NCBI RefSeq assembly: GCF_001704615.3
Contig: NZ_CP029397.2
Span: 620,001 to 684,000 of the forward strand
Origin: Acinetobacter defluvii
GTDB taxonomy: Bacteria > Pseudomonadota > Gammaproteobacteria > Pseudomonadales > Moraxellaceae
Direction of reading: 5' to 3'
DNA length: 64,000 bases
Part shown: positions 56,219 through 64,000 of the stretch, piece after piece
Layout: each line of letters opens with the position of its first letter
How positions within the stretch are numbered: position 1 is the stretch's first letter
The notes under the pieces: generated by a model
What the model was told of the DNA's origin: nothing
Database searches by the model: none
Seen by the model: only the letters and a program-made list of their open reading frames with translations
Made by a program: the position numbers and the translations under genes

Positions 56219-57511
56219 TTATAGTTTTTTCTTGAATTGATGTTTTTCTAACTGAATAAAACTGATTAACGTAGCAACAATTAAAAAGTACATATATGTC
56301 GTATTTAGGAAGAATAAATAATATTCTGTCAAACCACATACTGCAAAATAAAACACGAATGCTGCACCCGAGAGTGTTAATAATTTTAAATTTTCATTTG
56401 ATCGACTGAAGTTTTTAACAAAATAAATAAAAGGTAAAAGCAGTGTAATTAATAATCCAAATATGCCAAGTAAACCATGTGCGGCTAGCTCATTAAAATA
56501 AATACTGTGTTGATGTTGAAAGCATTGTGGAAGTTTCCCTTGAGTTTGTAATTCACAATTGTTTTTTTCAACACCATAAAGACTAATGCCTAAAACGGGT
56601 TGTGTTTTAAAGAGTTCAATTGAGTTTTTCCAAAGTAGCAATCGAAGACCTGTACTATTTTGATAATCACTTTCTTGAATATTTACTGAGTCTTGTTGAA
56701 AAGCATTCATTCTATTTTTTAATGGTGAGTTAGGTAATGCAATATTTACTGCAATAAATATAAATAGTGTAGCAAGGAAAAATAAGCACTTTTTATTTTG
56801 TTGTTTAAAATAACTGCTGATAATAAGAAAATAAATAAAGGGAAGAGCTAACCATGCTCCGCGAGTGCCTTGTAGAATTAGACTAAACATGCTGATCAAA
56901 CTTATCGTTAAAAGTACATATGATTTCTTGCTTTGATCATAAAATGCATAAAATAACCCTAAGACACTCAATGAAATTAAACCAATATTATAAGTAATAA
57001 TAGGATTAAAAAAAGCTGATAATTGTCCTCGATTAAAGTCAAAAAAAATATTAAAATATGTGATATAACCTCCTGTAAATATTAGTGCAATATATATAGT
57101 TGTAAAAAATATCTTTGGTGTAAATTTATAAGCGTAAAATATTGTAGGTAAGGTTAAAAAAGCTAAAAAATAAAAATATTGATCAATTAAACGTTTATAA
57201 GTTTTTAAGTAGCCTTTACTCGGTAAGTCATCTAAGCGATCAAATAAATAATAACTTAATGTACAAGTAAAAATGCTAATACAACAAAGTATCATAAGTG
57301 TTAGATTAGGTTTTATTGAAATTATATTTTTTTTAAATGTATACAAATAAGCAACTACAAAAGCAAGAGAAATATACCAGAGTCGAAATTTTTCATTTAA
57401 AATATAATAAAAGAAAAAAACGAGAAATAATATTGAAATGAATACTGTGGCTTGTCTCGAATAAAGATTGCTCTGCATAATTTTAAACATAATGTGTTTT
57501 GTCAATATCAT
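56219..57511 (-). CDS. O-antigen ligase / polymerase-like membrane protein
   Basis: 430 residues with ten or more hydrophobic segments. The large periplasmic loop contains STGLRLLLWKNSIELFKTQP then VLGISLYGVEKN, and HQHSIYFNELAAHGLLGIFG, which is the Wzy_C/WaaL pattern (a Pro-Gly region, then H-Hx-x-x-x-E-x-G). Starts at 57511, 57490 or 57478 are all possible; no ribosome-binding site decides. WaaL enzymes join polymer to lipid A-core; related proteins polymerise O-units or glycosylate proteins. Placement at the end of the core locus is unusual for a genus that makes lipooligosaccharide. Which function applies is not settled by sequence. Confidence 0.75.
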   Translation of the reverse strand: MILTKHIMFKIMQSNLYSRQATVFISILFLVFFFYYILNEKFRLWYISLAFVVAYLYTFKKNIISIKPNLTLMILCCISIFTCTLSYYLFDRLDDLPSKGYLKTYKRLIDQYFYFLAFLTLPTIFYAYKFTPKIFFTTIYIALIFTGGYITYFNIFFDFNRGQLSAFFNPIITYNIGLISLSVLGLFYAFYDQSKKSYVLLTISLISMFSLILQGTRGAWLALPFIYFLIISSYFKQQNKKCLFFLATLFIFIAVNIALPNSPLKNRMNAFQQDSVNIQESDYQNSTGLRLLLWKNSIELFKTQPVLGISLYGVEKNNCELQTQGKLPQCFQHQHSIYFNELAAHGLLGIFGLLITLLLPFIYFVKNFSRSNENLKLLTLSGAAFVFYFAVCGLTEYYLFFLNTTYMYFLIVATLISFIQLEKHQFKKKL

Positions 57512-57615
57512 TCTATAATATTAGATGAAATGACTACTCTGTAGTAAAGTTAATATTATATAATTATTACTTTATTATTAACCAATAAGACTCCTATTTA
57601 TTTATCATGGTTAAG

Positions 57616-57870
57616 TTAACGATCCGCATTGCCTTTAATAACCAAATAAATTAAAGAAGCCATAATCAGAAAACCACCACCAAAACAACTCAAGCAAAAT
57701 AATAAAATGCGTTCGGATTTATCTAAGTCAAAAAGTTGATGATTTAAAATATATAAGACAAAACCCCATTGAATAAGTGAAAAAGCAATAAGAACAATCG
57801 TATGACGACGAACATCAGGACGCATAGCCATGGGGAAATACCTATGAAAAGAACGCAGATAGTATGCCAT
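57616..57870 (-). CDS. Small two-helix membrane protein next to aspS
   Basis: 84 residues. Two hydrophobic stretches (TIVLIAFSLIQWGFVLYIL and IILFCLSCFGGGFLIMASLI by eye) separated by a short charged loop, basic N-terminus. Family not recognised. It lies between the core locus and aspS, 117 bases after aspS on the same strand and past that gene's terminator. It may be the true right-hand neighbour of the core locus. Confidence 0.65.
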   Translation of the reverse strand: MAYYLRSFHRYFPMAMRPDVRRHTIVLIAFSLIQWGFVLYILNHQLFDLDKSERILLFCLSCFGGGFLIMASLIYLVIKGNADR

Positions 57871-57944
57871 CTTTGAGAACTAATCTCAATTTAATCCAAA
57901 ATTTGATGATTTGGGTACTATTAAGTAGTTTATTTTATTGGATA

Positions 57945-57969
57945 TAAAAAACCCTGCAAGTGCAGGGTC
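57945..57969 (-). terminator. Terminator of aspS
   Basis: Stem ACCCTGC with GCAGGGT and a 4-base loop, followed on the reverse strand by TTTTTTATAT; 19 bases past the aspS stop. Confidence 0.88.
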
Positions 57970-57987
57970 TTAGCATCATCTAAATGA

Positions 57988-59772
57988 TTATTTTGATTCT
58001 TCCGCTTTAGGTTTTTCACGTAAACGAATACCTAAGTCACGCAATTGATTTGACTCAACTGGTGCTGGTGCTTGCGTCAATGGGCATTCAGCAGTCTTAG
58101 TTTTCGGGAATGCAATCACATCACGAATAGACGATGAACCAGTCATTAACATCACCAAACGGTCAAGACCGAATGCTAAACCACCGTGAGGAGGTGCACC
58201 GAATTTCAAGGCATTTAATAAGAAGCTGAATTTCTCTTCTGCTTCTTCTTCACCAATACCTAAAGCTTCAAAAATGGCTTTTTGCATTTCTAAAGTATAG
58301 ATACGCAGTGAACCGCCACCGATTTCAGTACCGTTCAATACCATATCATAAGCAACAGACAATGCTTCCCCTGGGTTGTTCTTCACTTCTTCAACACTTG
58401 ATTTAGGTAGTGTGAATGGGTGGTGAACAGATGTCCATTTACCATCGTCAGTTTCTTCAAACATTGGGAAGTCAACCACCCAAAGAGGCGCCCACTCACA
58501 GGTTGCCATGTTCATGTCGTGACCGATCTTGATACGTAAAGCGCCCATTGCATCGTTTACAACTTTGGCTTTGTCTGCACCGAAGAATACGATATCGCCA
58601 TTTTCAGCGCCAACACGTTTCAACAAATCAAGCACGATTGGCTCGATGAATTTAACAATTGGAGATTGAAGACCTTCGATACCTTTTTCAAGTTCGTTGA
58701 CTTTGATGTAAGCCAAGCCTTTCGCACCGTAGATACCCACGAATTTAGTATATTCGTCGATTTGGCTACGTGGAAGTGAACCTGCACCCGGTACACGAAG
58801 CGCAACGATACGACCTTTAGGGTCTTTTGCAGGACCTGCGAATACTTTGAATTCAACGTCTTGCATCATGTCCGCAACGTCAACCAATTTCAAAGGAATA
58901 CGTAAGTCGGGTTTATCCGATGCATAGTCACGCATTGCATCTGCATAGGTCATGCGTTGGAATTTGTCGAATTTTACGCCAAGAAGTTCATCGAACATCT
59001 TAACGGTCATACCTTCCATCAAATCCATAATGTCGTCATCGTTTAAGAACGATGTTTCGATGTCGATTTGAGTGAATTCAGGTTGGCGATCCGCACGTAA
59101 GTCTTCGTCACGGAAACATTTTGCGATTTGATAATAACGGTCAATACCACCCACCATTAACAATTGTTTGAATAATTGTGGTGATTGTGGAAGTGCATAG
59201 AAACTACCATTGGAAACACGGCTTGGGACTAAGTAGTCACGTGCGCCTTCTGGCGTTGCGCGCGTCAAGATCGGTGTTTCAACGTCAAGAAAACCGTGTT
59301 CATCTAAGTAGTTACGAATTAATGTCGTTACTTTAGAACGGAAACGCAAACGGTCAATCATTTCTGGACGACGAATATCAAGGAAACGATATTTCAAACG
59401 CACTTCTTCAGAAATGTTGGCATTTTCATCATTCAATGGGAATGGAGGAGTTTCAGACGCAGCAAGAACTTCGATTTCTTTACCTAAAACTTCGATTTGA
59501 CCACTCACCATATTGGCATTTTCAGTGCCTTCATAGCGACGACGTACACGTCCTACGATTTTTAATACATATTCTGAACGTGCTTTGTCAGCAGTTGCAA
59601 ATGCTTCAGGGGTATCAGGGTCAATCACCACTTGCACAAGACCATCACGGTCACGCATGTCAAGAAAAATGACACCACCGTGGTCACGGCGACGGTGAAC
59701 CCAACCGCATAATGTAACGGTTTGGTCGATTTGGGCTTCAGTCAATGAGCCGCAGTAATGAGTTCGCATCAT
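57988..59772 (-). CDS. aspS: Aspartyl-tRNA synthetase
   Basis: 594 residues, the bacterial type. N-terminal OB fold ([20 protein letters not shown]), motif 2 [18 protein letters not shown], the GAD insertion domain, and motif 3 [16 protein letters not shown]. It charges tRNA-Asp (and tRNA-Asn if the bacterium uses the transamidation route). In A. baumannii aspS is the other boundary gene of the outer-core locus. Confidence 0.98.
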   Translation of the reverse strand: MMRTHYCGSLTEAQIDQTVTLCGWVHRRRDHGGVIFLDMRDRDGLVQVVIDPDTPEAFATADKARSEYVLKIVGRVRRRYEGTENANMVSGQIEVLGKEIEVLAASETPPFPLNDENANISEEVRLKYRFLDIRRPEMIDRLRFRSKVTTLIRNYLDEHGFLDVETPILTRATPEGARDYLVPSRVSNGSFYALPQSPQLFKQLLMVGGIDRYYQIAKCFRDEDLRADRQPEFTQIDIETSFLNDDDIMDLMEGMTVKMFDELLGVKFDKFQRMTYADAMRDYASDKPDLRIPLKLVDVADMMQDVEFKVFAGPAKDPKGRIVALRVPGAGSLPRSQIDEYTKFVGIYGAKGLAYIKVNELEKGIEGLQSPIVKFIEPIVLDLLKRVGAENGDIVFFGADKAKVVNDAMGALRIKIGHDMNMATCEWAPLWVVDFPMFEETDDGKWTSVHHPFTLPKSSVEEVKNNPGEALSVAYDMVLNGTEIGGGSLRIYTLEMQKAIFEALGIGEEEAEEKFSFLLNALKFGAPPHGGLAFGLDRLVMLMTGSSSIRDVIAFPKTKTAECPLTQAPAPVESNQLRDLGIRLREKPKAEESK

Positions 59773-59931
59773 AGCGTTAGAAATCCAACTATATGGGTTA
59801 AGGTTAGCGTATGCGTAAACAGCGCACCGCTTTTATTCGAAGGTAGGATTATGCCTCTTTGGGCATATAGTCACAAGGACTTAGCGGGAAAACTATAAAA
59901 ATTCAGGCTGATTTGACATAGAAAAACAGGG

Positions 59932-60711
59932 TTATGTGGAAGATTTAGAAAATATTGAACCACTTCGCTTTAAAATGATGAAAATTAAACTACCAAAACT
60001 CAATGTGGTTAAAAAAGCTCTAAAAAAATAATTAATAGATTTGCCGACATAGCTATACAAATCGTGGGAAAATGCATCGGAATATGATCCTTCAGCAAAA
60101 TATAAATAACTTAAAATGCCTGCCCATAGAGAAAATAAAAATACAGCAATTACATAAATTTTGATATTTTTATGTACTGCTTGAGTTTGTCGATAATGTT
60201 GATGATGTCGATAAATCATCCACAATAAAACTGGCAATGCGAATGCGGACATACCGATTTGTAACACGCGGTGCAAGGGATAACTATGCTGAAAAATGTG
60301 GATTGGGTAGCTTAAAATCTCTTTGAAGGCGAAAGTCCGAAAGTCGACATGGGTAATCCCATCCCAAAGAATATGTGTTGCCACACCGACCCAAATTGAG
60401 AAAATAATACCAAGTATAAATCCTGAAAAATTATTTAAATTATTTATATTTAAAGGTTTATTTAGTCCTGAAAATGCAAAAAACATTGGGCGATACAATG
60501 CATACCAAAGTATACAAAAAAATAGCCCAATCAATAGATTTGGGAAAATTAAACCTGACCATTGATGTGACTGATTGTAATCTGCATTGGTAAATAAACG
60601 ATATAAATCAGGTGTCATACAACCGATCGCCAATGCAGCAATCGGTAGTCGATGCCCAGTAAGTTTAGAAATAGGGGGCGCTAAGACAGCATGAGAAATG
60701 GTGAAAGGCAT
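59932..60711 (-). CDS. DUF4184-family membrane protein
   Basis: 259 residues from the ATG at 60711; the frame opens three codons earlier at a TTG. The start PFTISHAVLAPPISKLTGHR, IAALAIGCMTPDLYRLF and the internal THILWDGITHVD are the DUF4184 pattern. About six membrane segments. His and Asp residues in the conserved pieces hint at a metal-dependent hydrolase, but no activity is known. Divergent from the zinc receptor gene, so it could share its control region. Confidence 0.78.
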   Translation of the reverse strand: MPFTISHAVLAPPISKLTGHRLPIAALAIGCMTPDLYRLFTNADYNQSHQWSGLIFPNLLIGLFFCILWYALYRPMFFAFSGLNKPLNINNLNNFSGFILGIIFSIWVGVATHILWDGITHVDFRTFAFKEILSYPIHIFQHSYPLHRVLQIGMSAFALPVLLWMIYRHHQHYRQTQAVHKNIKIYVIAVFLFSLWAGILSYLYFAEGSYSDAFSHDLYSYVGKSINYFFRAFLTTLSFGSLIFIILKRSGSIFSKSST

Positions 60712-60797
60712 AAACAACAAAAGTATAAATAATCAAAAGCTCTAGGCAGTGTACTGAATTTAAGTAAATCAAATGTTTTTTATTGCAAATATGTTGT

Positions 60798-60818
60798 AAT
60801 GTTATATTATAACGATAA
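60798..60818 (+). promoter_or_regulatory. Zur-type operator in front of the zinc receptor gene
   Basis: GTTATATTATAAC (60801-60813) is a perfect 13-base palindrome inside AATGTTATATTATAACGATA, close to the gammaproteobacterial Zur consensus (ATGTTATANTATAACAT, from memory). It lies 36 bases ahead of the receptor ATG, where repressor binding would block the promoter. Confidence 0.65.
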
Positions 60819-60848
60819 TTTAAAAAATGATGCTTTGCGAGCGATCAC

Positions 60849-62993
60849 ATGTCTTTTTCAAAACATATTTTGGCACTTTCAATTACAGCCGCTTTTGCAG
60901 GTTCTGTGTGGGCGGATGATATTTCTCAACCTATTCAAAACAACCAAAGTAGCAAAGATGAAGTACAACAATTAGAAGCAGTTACCTTTACAGCTCACCC
61001 TTTGGAACAAAGTACGCAAGATTTTGGGGTTGCTGATCAAACAGTGAATCGTGCACATTTACAACAAAGTGGTTCAACACTCGGTGAAGCACTTAAACAA
61101 GAACTAGGTGTTTATTCAAATAGCTTTGGTGCAGGTTCGAGTCGCCCTGTAATTCGTGGGCAAGAAGGCGCACGAGTGAAAGTAACGCAAAATGCAACGG
61201 AAACTATTGATGTTTCAAGTCTATCTCCTGACCATGCCGTAACCGTTGATCCTCAACTTGCAGAAAAAATTGATATTATTCGTGGTCCATCGACTTTACT
61301 TTATGGCGCAGGTTCGGTGGGTGGTTTGGTGAATGTCACGGATTCAAAAATTCCAAGTAAAATGCCTGTAAATGGGCAAGAAGGACATGTTGGGGTACGT
61401 TATAACTCTGGCAATGATGAAAAACTAGCAAATGCTGGTGTAACTGTTGGCTTAGGTTCAAATGTTGCTTTACGTGTAGAAGGTTTAACTCGTGAAGCCA
61501 ATGATTATATTTCACCAAACTATTTTCATGAACATGAAGATGGTGACTTTGAAAAAGAACGACGTGTAGGCAATACCTTTGCTGAGTCTGACAATGTTAA
61601 TGTTGGTTTGTCTTGGATCGGGGAGCGTGGTTTTGCAGGCGTTTCCTATAGTAATCGTAAAGATAAATACGGTTTACCTGGACATAGCCATGAATATGAA
61701 GCATGCCATTTACATGACTTAAAATTACATTGTGAACCGCACGAAGAAGACCACGATCATGAGCATAAAGACGAACATGGACATGATCACGGGCATAGTC
61801 ATGGACACGACCATGATGAGCATGATCACGAGCATGGTGCTGGGCCGTGGATTGATTTAAAATCAGAACGCTATGATTTCCGTTCAGAGTTAAAGGATCC
61901 ATTTACAGGCTTTAAAAAACTACGTGCCCAAGCCAGTTATACCGATTATCAGCATGATGAAATTGAAGGTGATGAAGCGATGACCACTTTCAAAAGTAAA
62001 GGTTATGATGGGCGTATTGAATTAGTACACAATCCTTTGGCGCAATGGGAAGGTGTATGGGGTGTACAAGCGAGCCAACAAAAACTGGATATTACTGGTG
62101 AAGAAGCACTTTTTGCACCTAATAAAACCCAAAAATATAGTTTATTTGGTTTAGAACATCGTCAATTTGGCGATGTACATGTGGAGTTAGGTACTCGCTT
62201 TGATCATCAAAAAATAGAGATTGATTCAACGCAAAAAGACTATGATGGCAATGCAGTCTCGGTATCGGGTGCTGCAAATTGGGAATTTATACCTGATTAC
62301 ACCTTGTCATTGTCTGCATCACATCAGCAACGTCTGCCTTCAGCACAAGAGCTATATTCGCATGGTGGACATTTTGCGACCAATACTTATGAATTGGGCG
62401 ATGAGAACTTAGATAAAGAAAAATCCAATAATGTCGAGTTAGGGCTGCATTATAAAGGTGATCAATTAAGCTATCATGTTCATTTGTATCATAATTGGTT
62501 TGATAACTACATTTATGCACGTACTTTAGACCAGTATAAGAATTTCCGTTTGATCCAATATAGCCAAGATGAAGCAAAATTCTATGGTACCGAAGCGGCA
62601 ATTGCGTATCAGTTCAATGATGTTTATAACGCAAGTCTATTTGGTGATTATGTCCGTGGCAAAATCGACAATAAAAATGCGCCACGCGTTCCAGCAGGGC
62701 GTTTGGGTACCCGTGTGACAGCTAACTTTGATGATAATTGGTCTGGTTCGGCAGAATACTCTCATGTATTTAATCAAGATAAGTTTGCTGCATACGAAAA
62801 AGAAACCAAAGGCTATAACATGGTCAATGTAGGGGTGGCTTATAGATACCCATTTGCATATAAACAAGAAGCCACAGTTTATTTAAATGCCAACAATTTA
62901 CTGGACGAAACAGTCTATGAACATAGTTCATTCTTGTCGAGTATTCCACAAGTTGGACGTAACTTTGTGGTTGGGATTAATTATAAATTCTAA
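60849..62993 (+). CDS. znuD: ZnuD-like TonB-dependent zinc receptor
   Basis: 714 residues. Signal peptide (HILALSITAAFAGSVWAD), TonB-box-like LEAVTFTA, plug with SRPVIRGQEGARVKV and IIRGPSTLLYGAGSVGGLVN, then a barrel ending in GRNFVVGINYKF (terminal Phe). A surface-loop segment at residues 279-330 is extremely rich in His, Asp and Glu (for example DHDHEHKDEHGHDHGHSHGH), with two Cys nearby. This is the zinc-binding loop layout of ZnuD. With the Zur-like dyad upstream, zinc uptake through the outer membrane is the likely role. A strong terminator follows. Confidence 0.9.
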   Translation: MSFSKHILALSITAAFAGSVWADDISQPIQNNQSSKDEVQQLEAVTFTAHPLEQSTQDFGVADQTVNRAHLQQSGSTLGEALKQELGVYSNSFGAGSSRPVIRGQEGARVKVTQNATETIDVSSLSPDHAVTVDPQLAEKIDIIRGPSTLLYGAGSVGGLVNVTDSKIPSKMPVNGQEGHVGVRYNSGNDEKLANAGVTVGLGSNVALRVEGLTREANDYISPNYFHEHEDGDFEKERRVGNTFAESDNVNVGLSWIGERGFAGVSYSNRKDKYGLPGHSHEYEACHLHDLKLHCEPHEEDHDHEHKDEHGHDHGHSHGHDHDEHDHEHGAGPWIDLKSERYDFRSELKDPFTGFKKLRAQASYTDYQHDEIEGDEAMTTFKSKGYDGRIELVHNPLAQWEGVWGVQASQQKLDITGEEALFAPNKTQKYSLFGLEHRQFGDVHVELGTRFDHQKIEIDSTQKDYDGNAVSVSGAANWEFIPDYTLSLSASHQQRLPSAQELYSHGGHFATNTYELGDENLDKEKSNNVELGLHYKGDQLSYHVHLYHNWFDNYIYARTLDQYKNFRLIQYSQDEAKFYGTEAAIAYQFNDVYNASLFGDYVRGKIDNKNAPRVPAGRLGTRVTANFDDNWSGSAEYSHVFNQDKFAAYEKETKGYNMVNVGVAYRYPFAYKQEATVYLNANNLLDETVYEHSSFLSSIPQVGRNFVVGINYKF

Positions 62994-63039
62994 AATTTTC
63001 AATCCTTCACCAAACCATCATTGAAAAATAAAGCAATTC

Positions 63040-63072
63040 AACCTAGTCTGCTTATAACAGACTAGGTTTTTT
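63040..63072 (+). terminator. Terminator of the zinc receptor gene
   Basis: An 11-base stem, AACCTAGTCTG with CAGACTAGGTT, a 7-base loop and a T-run. It ends only 3 bases before the next gene's ATG. Confidence 0.92.
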
Positions 63073-63075
63073 AAT

Positions 63076-64000
63076 ATGCGTATCTTCAATAAAATTCACA
63101 GTAAGTTGAATTGGTCTAAACGACGTTATTTAGGTTTAATTTGTGCAGTCTTGATCTTCGGATATTTATCTTCTGCGATCTATCATACAGTTAAACCTAT
63201 ACCAAGTGGACTGAACTTTACAGGTCCTTTACGCCATGCTGACGTGAAGTTTATTGCAGACCGAACCTATATGGATGCGCAAGGTAGACAACACTTAGAC
63301 CATTATATTTTTGATGAAATTTTAAATCTCATTAAACAAGCCAAAACCACGATTGTCGTAGATATGTTTTTATTTAACCAAGAAATTGGTGATTCAAAAC
63401 TTCAACATCGGGCATTGACGCATCAACTCACAGAAGCATTGATTAATCAAAAAGTGGTGAATCCAACCCTTGAAATTAAATTTATCACTGATCCAATCAA
63501 CTCCGTTTATGGTGGGGTTGCTCCTGAACAATATCGGAAATTACGTCAAGGGGGCATTGAGGTGATTGAAACCAATCTCACACCACTTCGTGCATCCAAT
63601 CCGACATGGTCAGGTTTTTGGTATTTATGTTGTCAAGACTTGGGAAATAATGCTGAAAAAGGCTGGTTGAATAATCCATTTGGCAAAGAGCCGATTACCA
63701 TTCGTAGTTATTTAAATTTATTTAATTTCAAAGCCAATCATCGTAAAACCATTGTGGTGGATACCAATGAGGGGTGGAAAACCATTGTCACTTCGGCAAA
63801 TCCACATGATGGGAGTTCTCGTCATTCTAATGTGGCATTGTTGGTGAATGGTGCTGTCGCAACTGATGTGTTGAAGTCTGAACAACCCGTAGCACAGATG
63901 TCAGGTGGAGATACACCTTTTGTGATCGTGGGCAAATTACCTGAAAATAGCAATAACCCACAAGTGCAAGTGCTGACGGAACAGGCGATTTATGATGCAG
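63076..64000 (+). CDS. Phospholipase-D-family protein, N-terminal part (runs off window)
   Basis: 308 codons are open from ATG 63076 to the window end, with no stop. A basic N-terminus is followed by one membrane segment (YLGLICAVLIFGYLSSAIYH, residues ~16-35). The PLD-like fold is indicated by AKTTIVVDMFLFNQEIGD and the first HKD-type motif FKANHRKTIVVDTN; a second motif would lie beyond the window. Such proteins hydrolyse or transfer phosphodiesters, for example cardiolipin synthase-like enzymes; substrate unknown. The terminator of the previous gene ends 3 bases before the ATG, and the only ribosome-binding-like TAGG is inside its stem. Confidence 0.78.
   Translation, partial: MRIFNKIHSKLNWSKRRYLGLICAVLIFGYLSSAIYHTVKPIPSGLNFTGPLRHADVKFIADRTYMDAQGRQHLDHYIFDEILNLIKQAKTTIVVDMFLFNQEIGDSKLQHRALTHQLTEALINQKVVNPTLEIKFITDPINSVYGGVAPEQYRKLRQGGIEVIETNLTPLRASNPTWSGFWYLCCQDLGNNAEKGWLNNPFGKEPITIRSYLNLFNFKANHRKTIVVDTNEGWKTIVTSANPHDGSSRHSNVALLVNGAVATDVLKSEQPVAQMSGGDTPFVIVGKLPENSNNPQVQVLTEQAIYDA

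Noticed and set aside
61740..61845. Short tandem repeat in the zinc receptor
   Set aside because: The periodicity comes from alternating His/Asp/Glu codons in a coding loop, not from a CRISPR or a separate repeat element.
61597..61902. His-rich 101-codon reverse frame
   Set aside because: Mirror of the His/Asp codons of the zinc receptor loop; not a gene.

Overview
The window reads as chromosome of a gammaproteobacterium of the genus Acinetobacter. The evidence is gene content and order rather than any marker gene: rplM-rpsI-sspA-sspB, yajC-secD-secF next to tgt and queA, a monomeric NADP isocitrate dehydrogenase, trpF-trpB, and above all a sugar-transferase block lying exactly between ilvE and aspS, which is where Acinetobacter keeps its lipooligosaccharide outer-core (OC) locus. 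The DNA is AT-rich throughout and richest in A+T, by eye, from about 52 to 57.5 kb. I cannot fix the species.

Layout. 1-7.1 kb: the end of atuA and then atuB-C-D-E-F, an acyclic terpene (citronellol/geraniol type) degradation operon built round a biotin-dependent acyl-CoA carboxylase. 7.1-9.1 kb: a reverse-strand operon of a protein of unknown function, an MglA-like small GTPase and a Roadblock/LC7 protein. 9.6-12.6 kb: rplM-rpsI, sspA-sspB and an unknown membrane-anchored protein, with a decayed small membrane-protein gene antisense in the middle. 13-15.7 kb: pdxA-rsmA-apaH. 15.9-21.2 kb: envelope or periplasmic genes (Sel1-repeat protein, a VIT/vWA protein broken by a 4-bp duplication, DsbC) and a phosphatase-like gene lacking a normal start codon. 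21.3-24.1 kb: cobalamin adenosyltransferase and a TonB-dependent receptor under a cobalamin riboswitch. 24.1-31.4 kb: trpF-trpB, a CPBP protease, a DUF1543 gene with an in-frame stop, sulfite reductase plus DUF934, and meso-diaminopimelate dehydrogenase. 31.5-38.2 kb: a dead VOC-family gene, secF-secD-yajC-tgt, tRNA-Leu and queA. 38.6-43.2 kb: icd, 1 kb of very AT-rich DNA, and an orphan soluble histidine kinase. 43.3-47 kb: glnE and ilvE. 47-57.9 kb: the OC locus, with ten polysaccharide genes including two GT25 paralogues, two GT2 enzymes, GT32-type and HtrL/WlaTC-type enzymes, a ParB-like protein and an O-antigen ligase/polymerase-like membrane protein. 58-64 kb: aspS, a DUF4184 membrane protein, a ZnuD-like zinc receptor with a His-rich loop behind a Zur-like dyad, and the start of a phospholipase-D-like gene that runs off the end.

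The parts most worth a second look are the outer-core locus (gene set, ligase-like protein, paired paralogues), the GTPase/Roadblock operon with its unknown partner, and a run of damaged or oddly started reading frames (11.5, 19.6, 21.2, 27.45 and 31.5-32.0 kb). No CRISPR array, rRNA, complete insertion sequence or prophage was seen.
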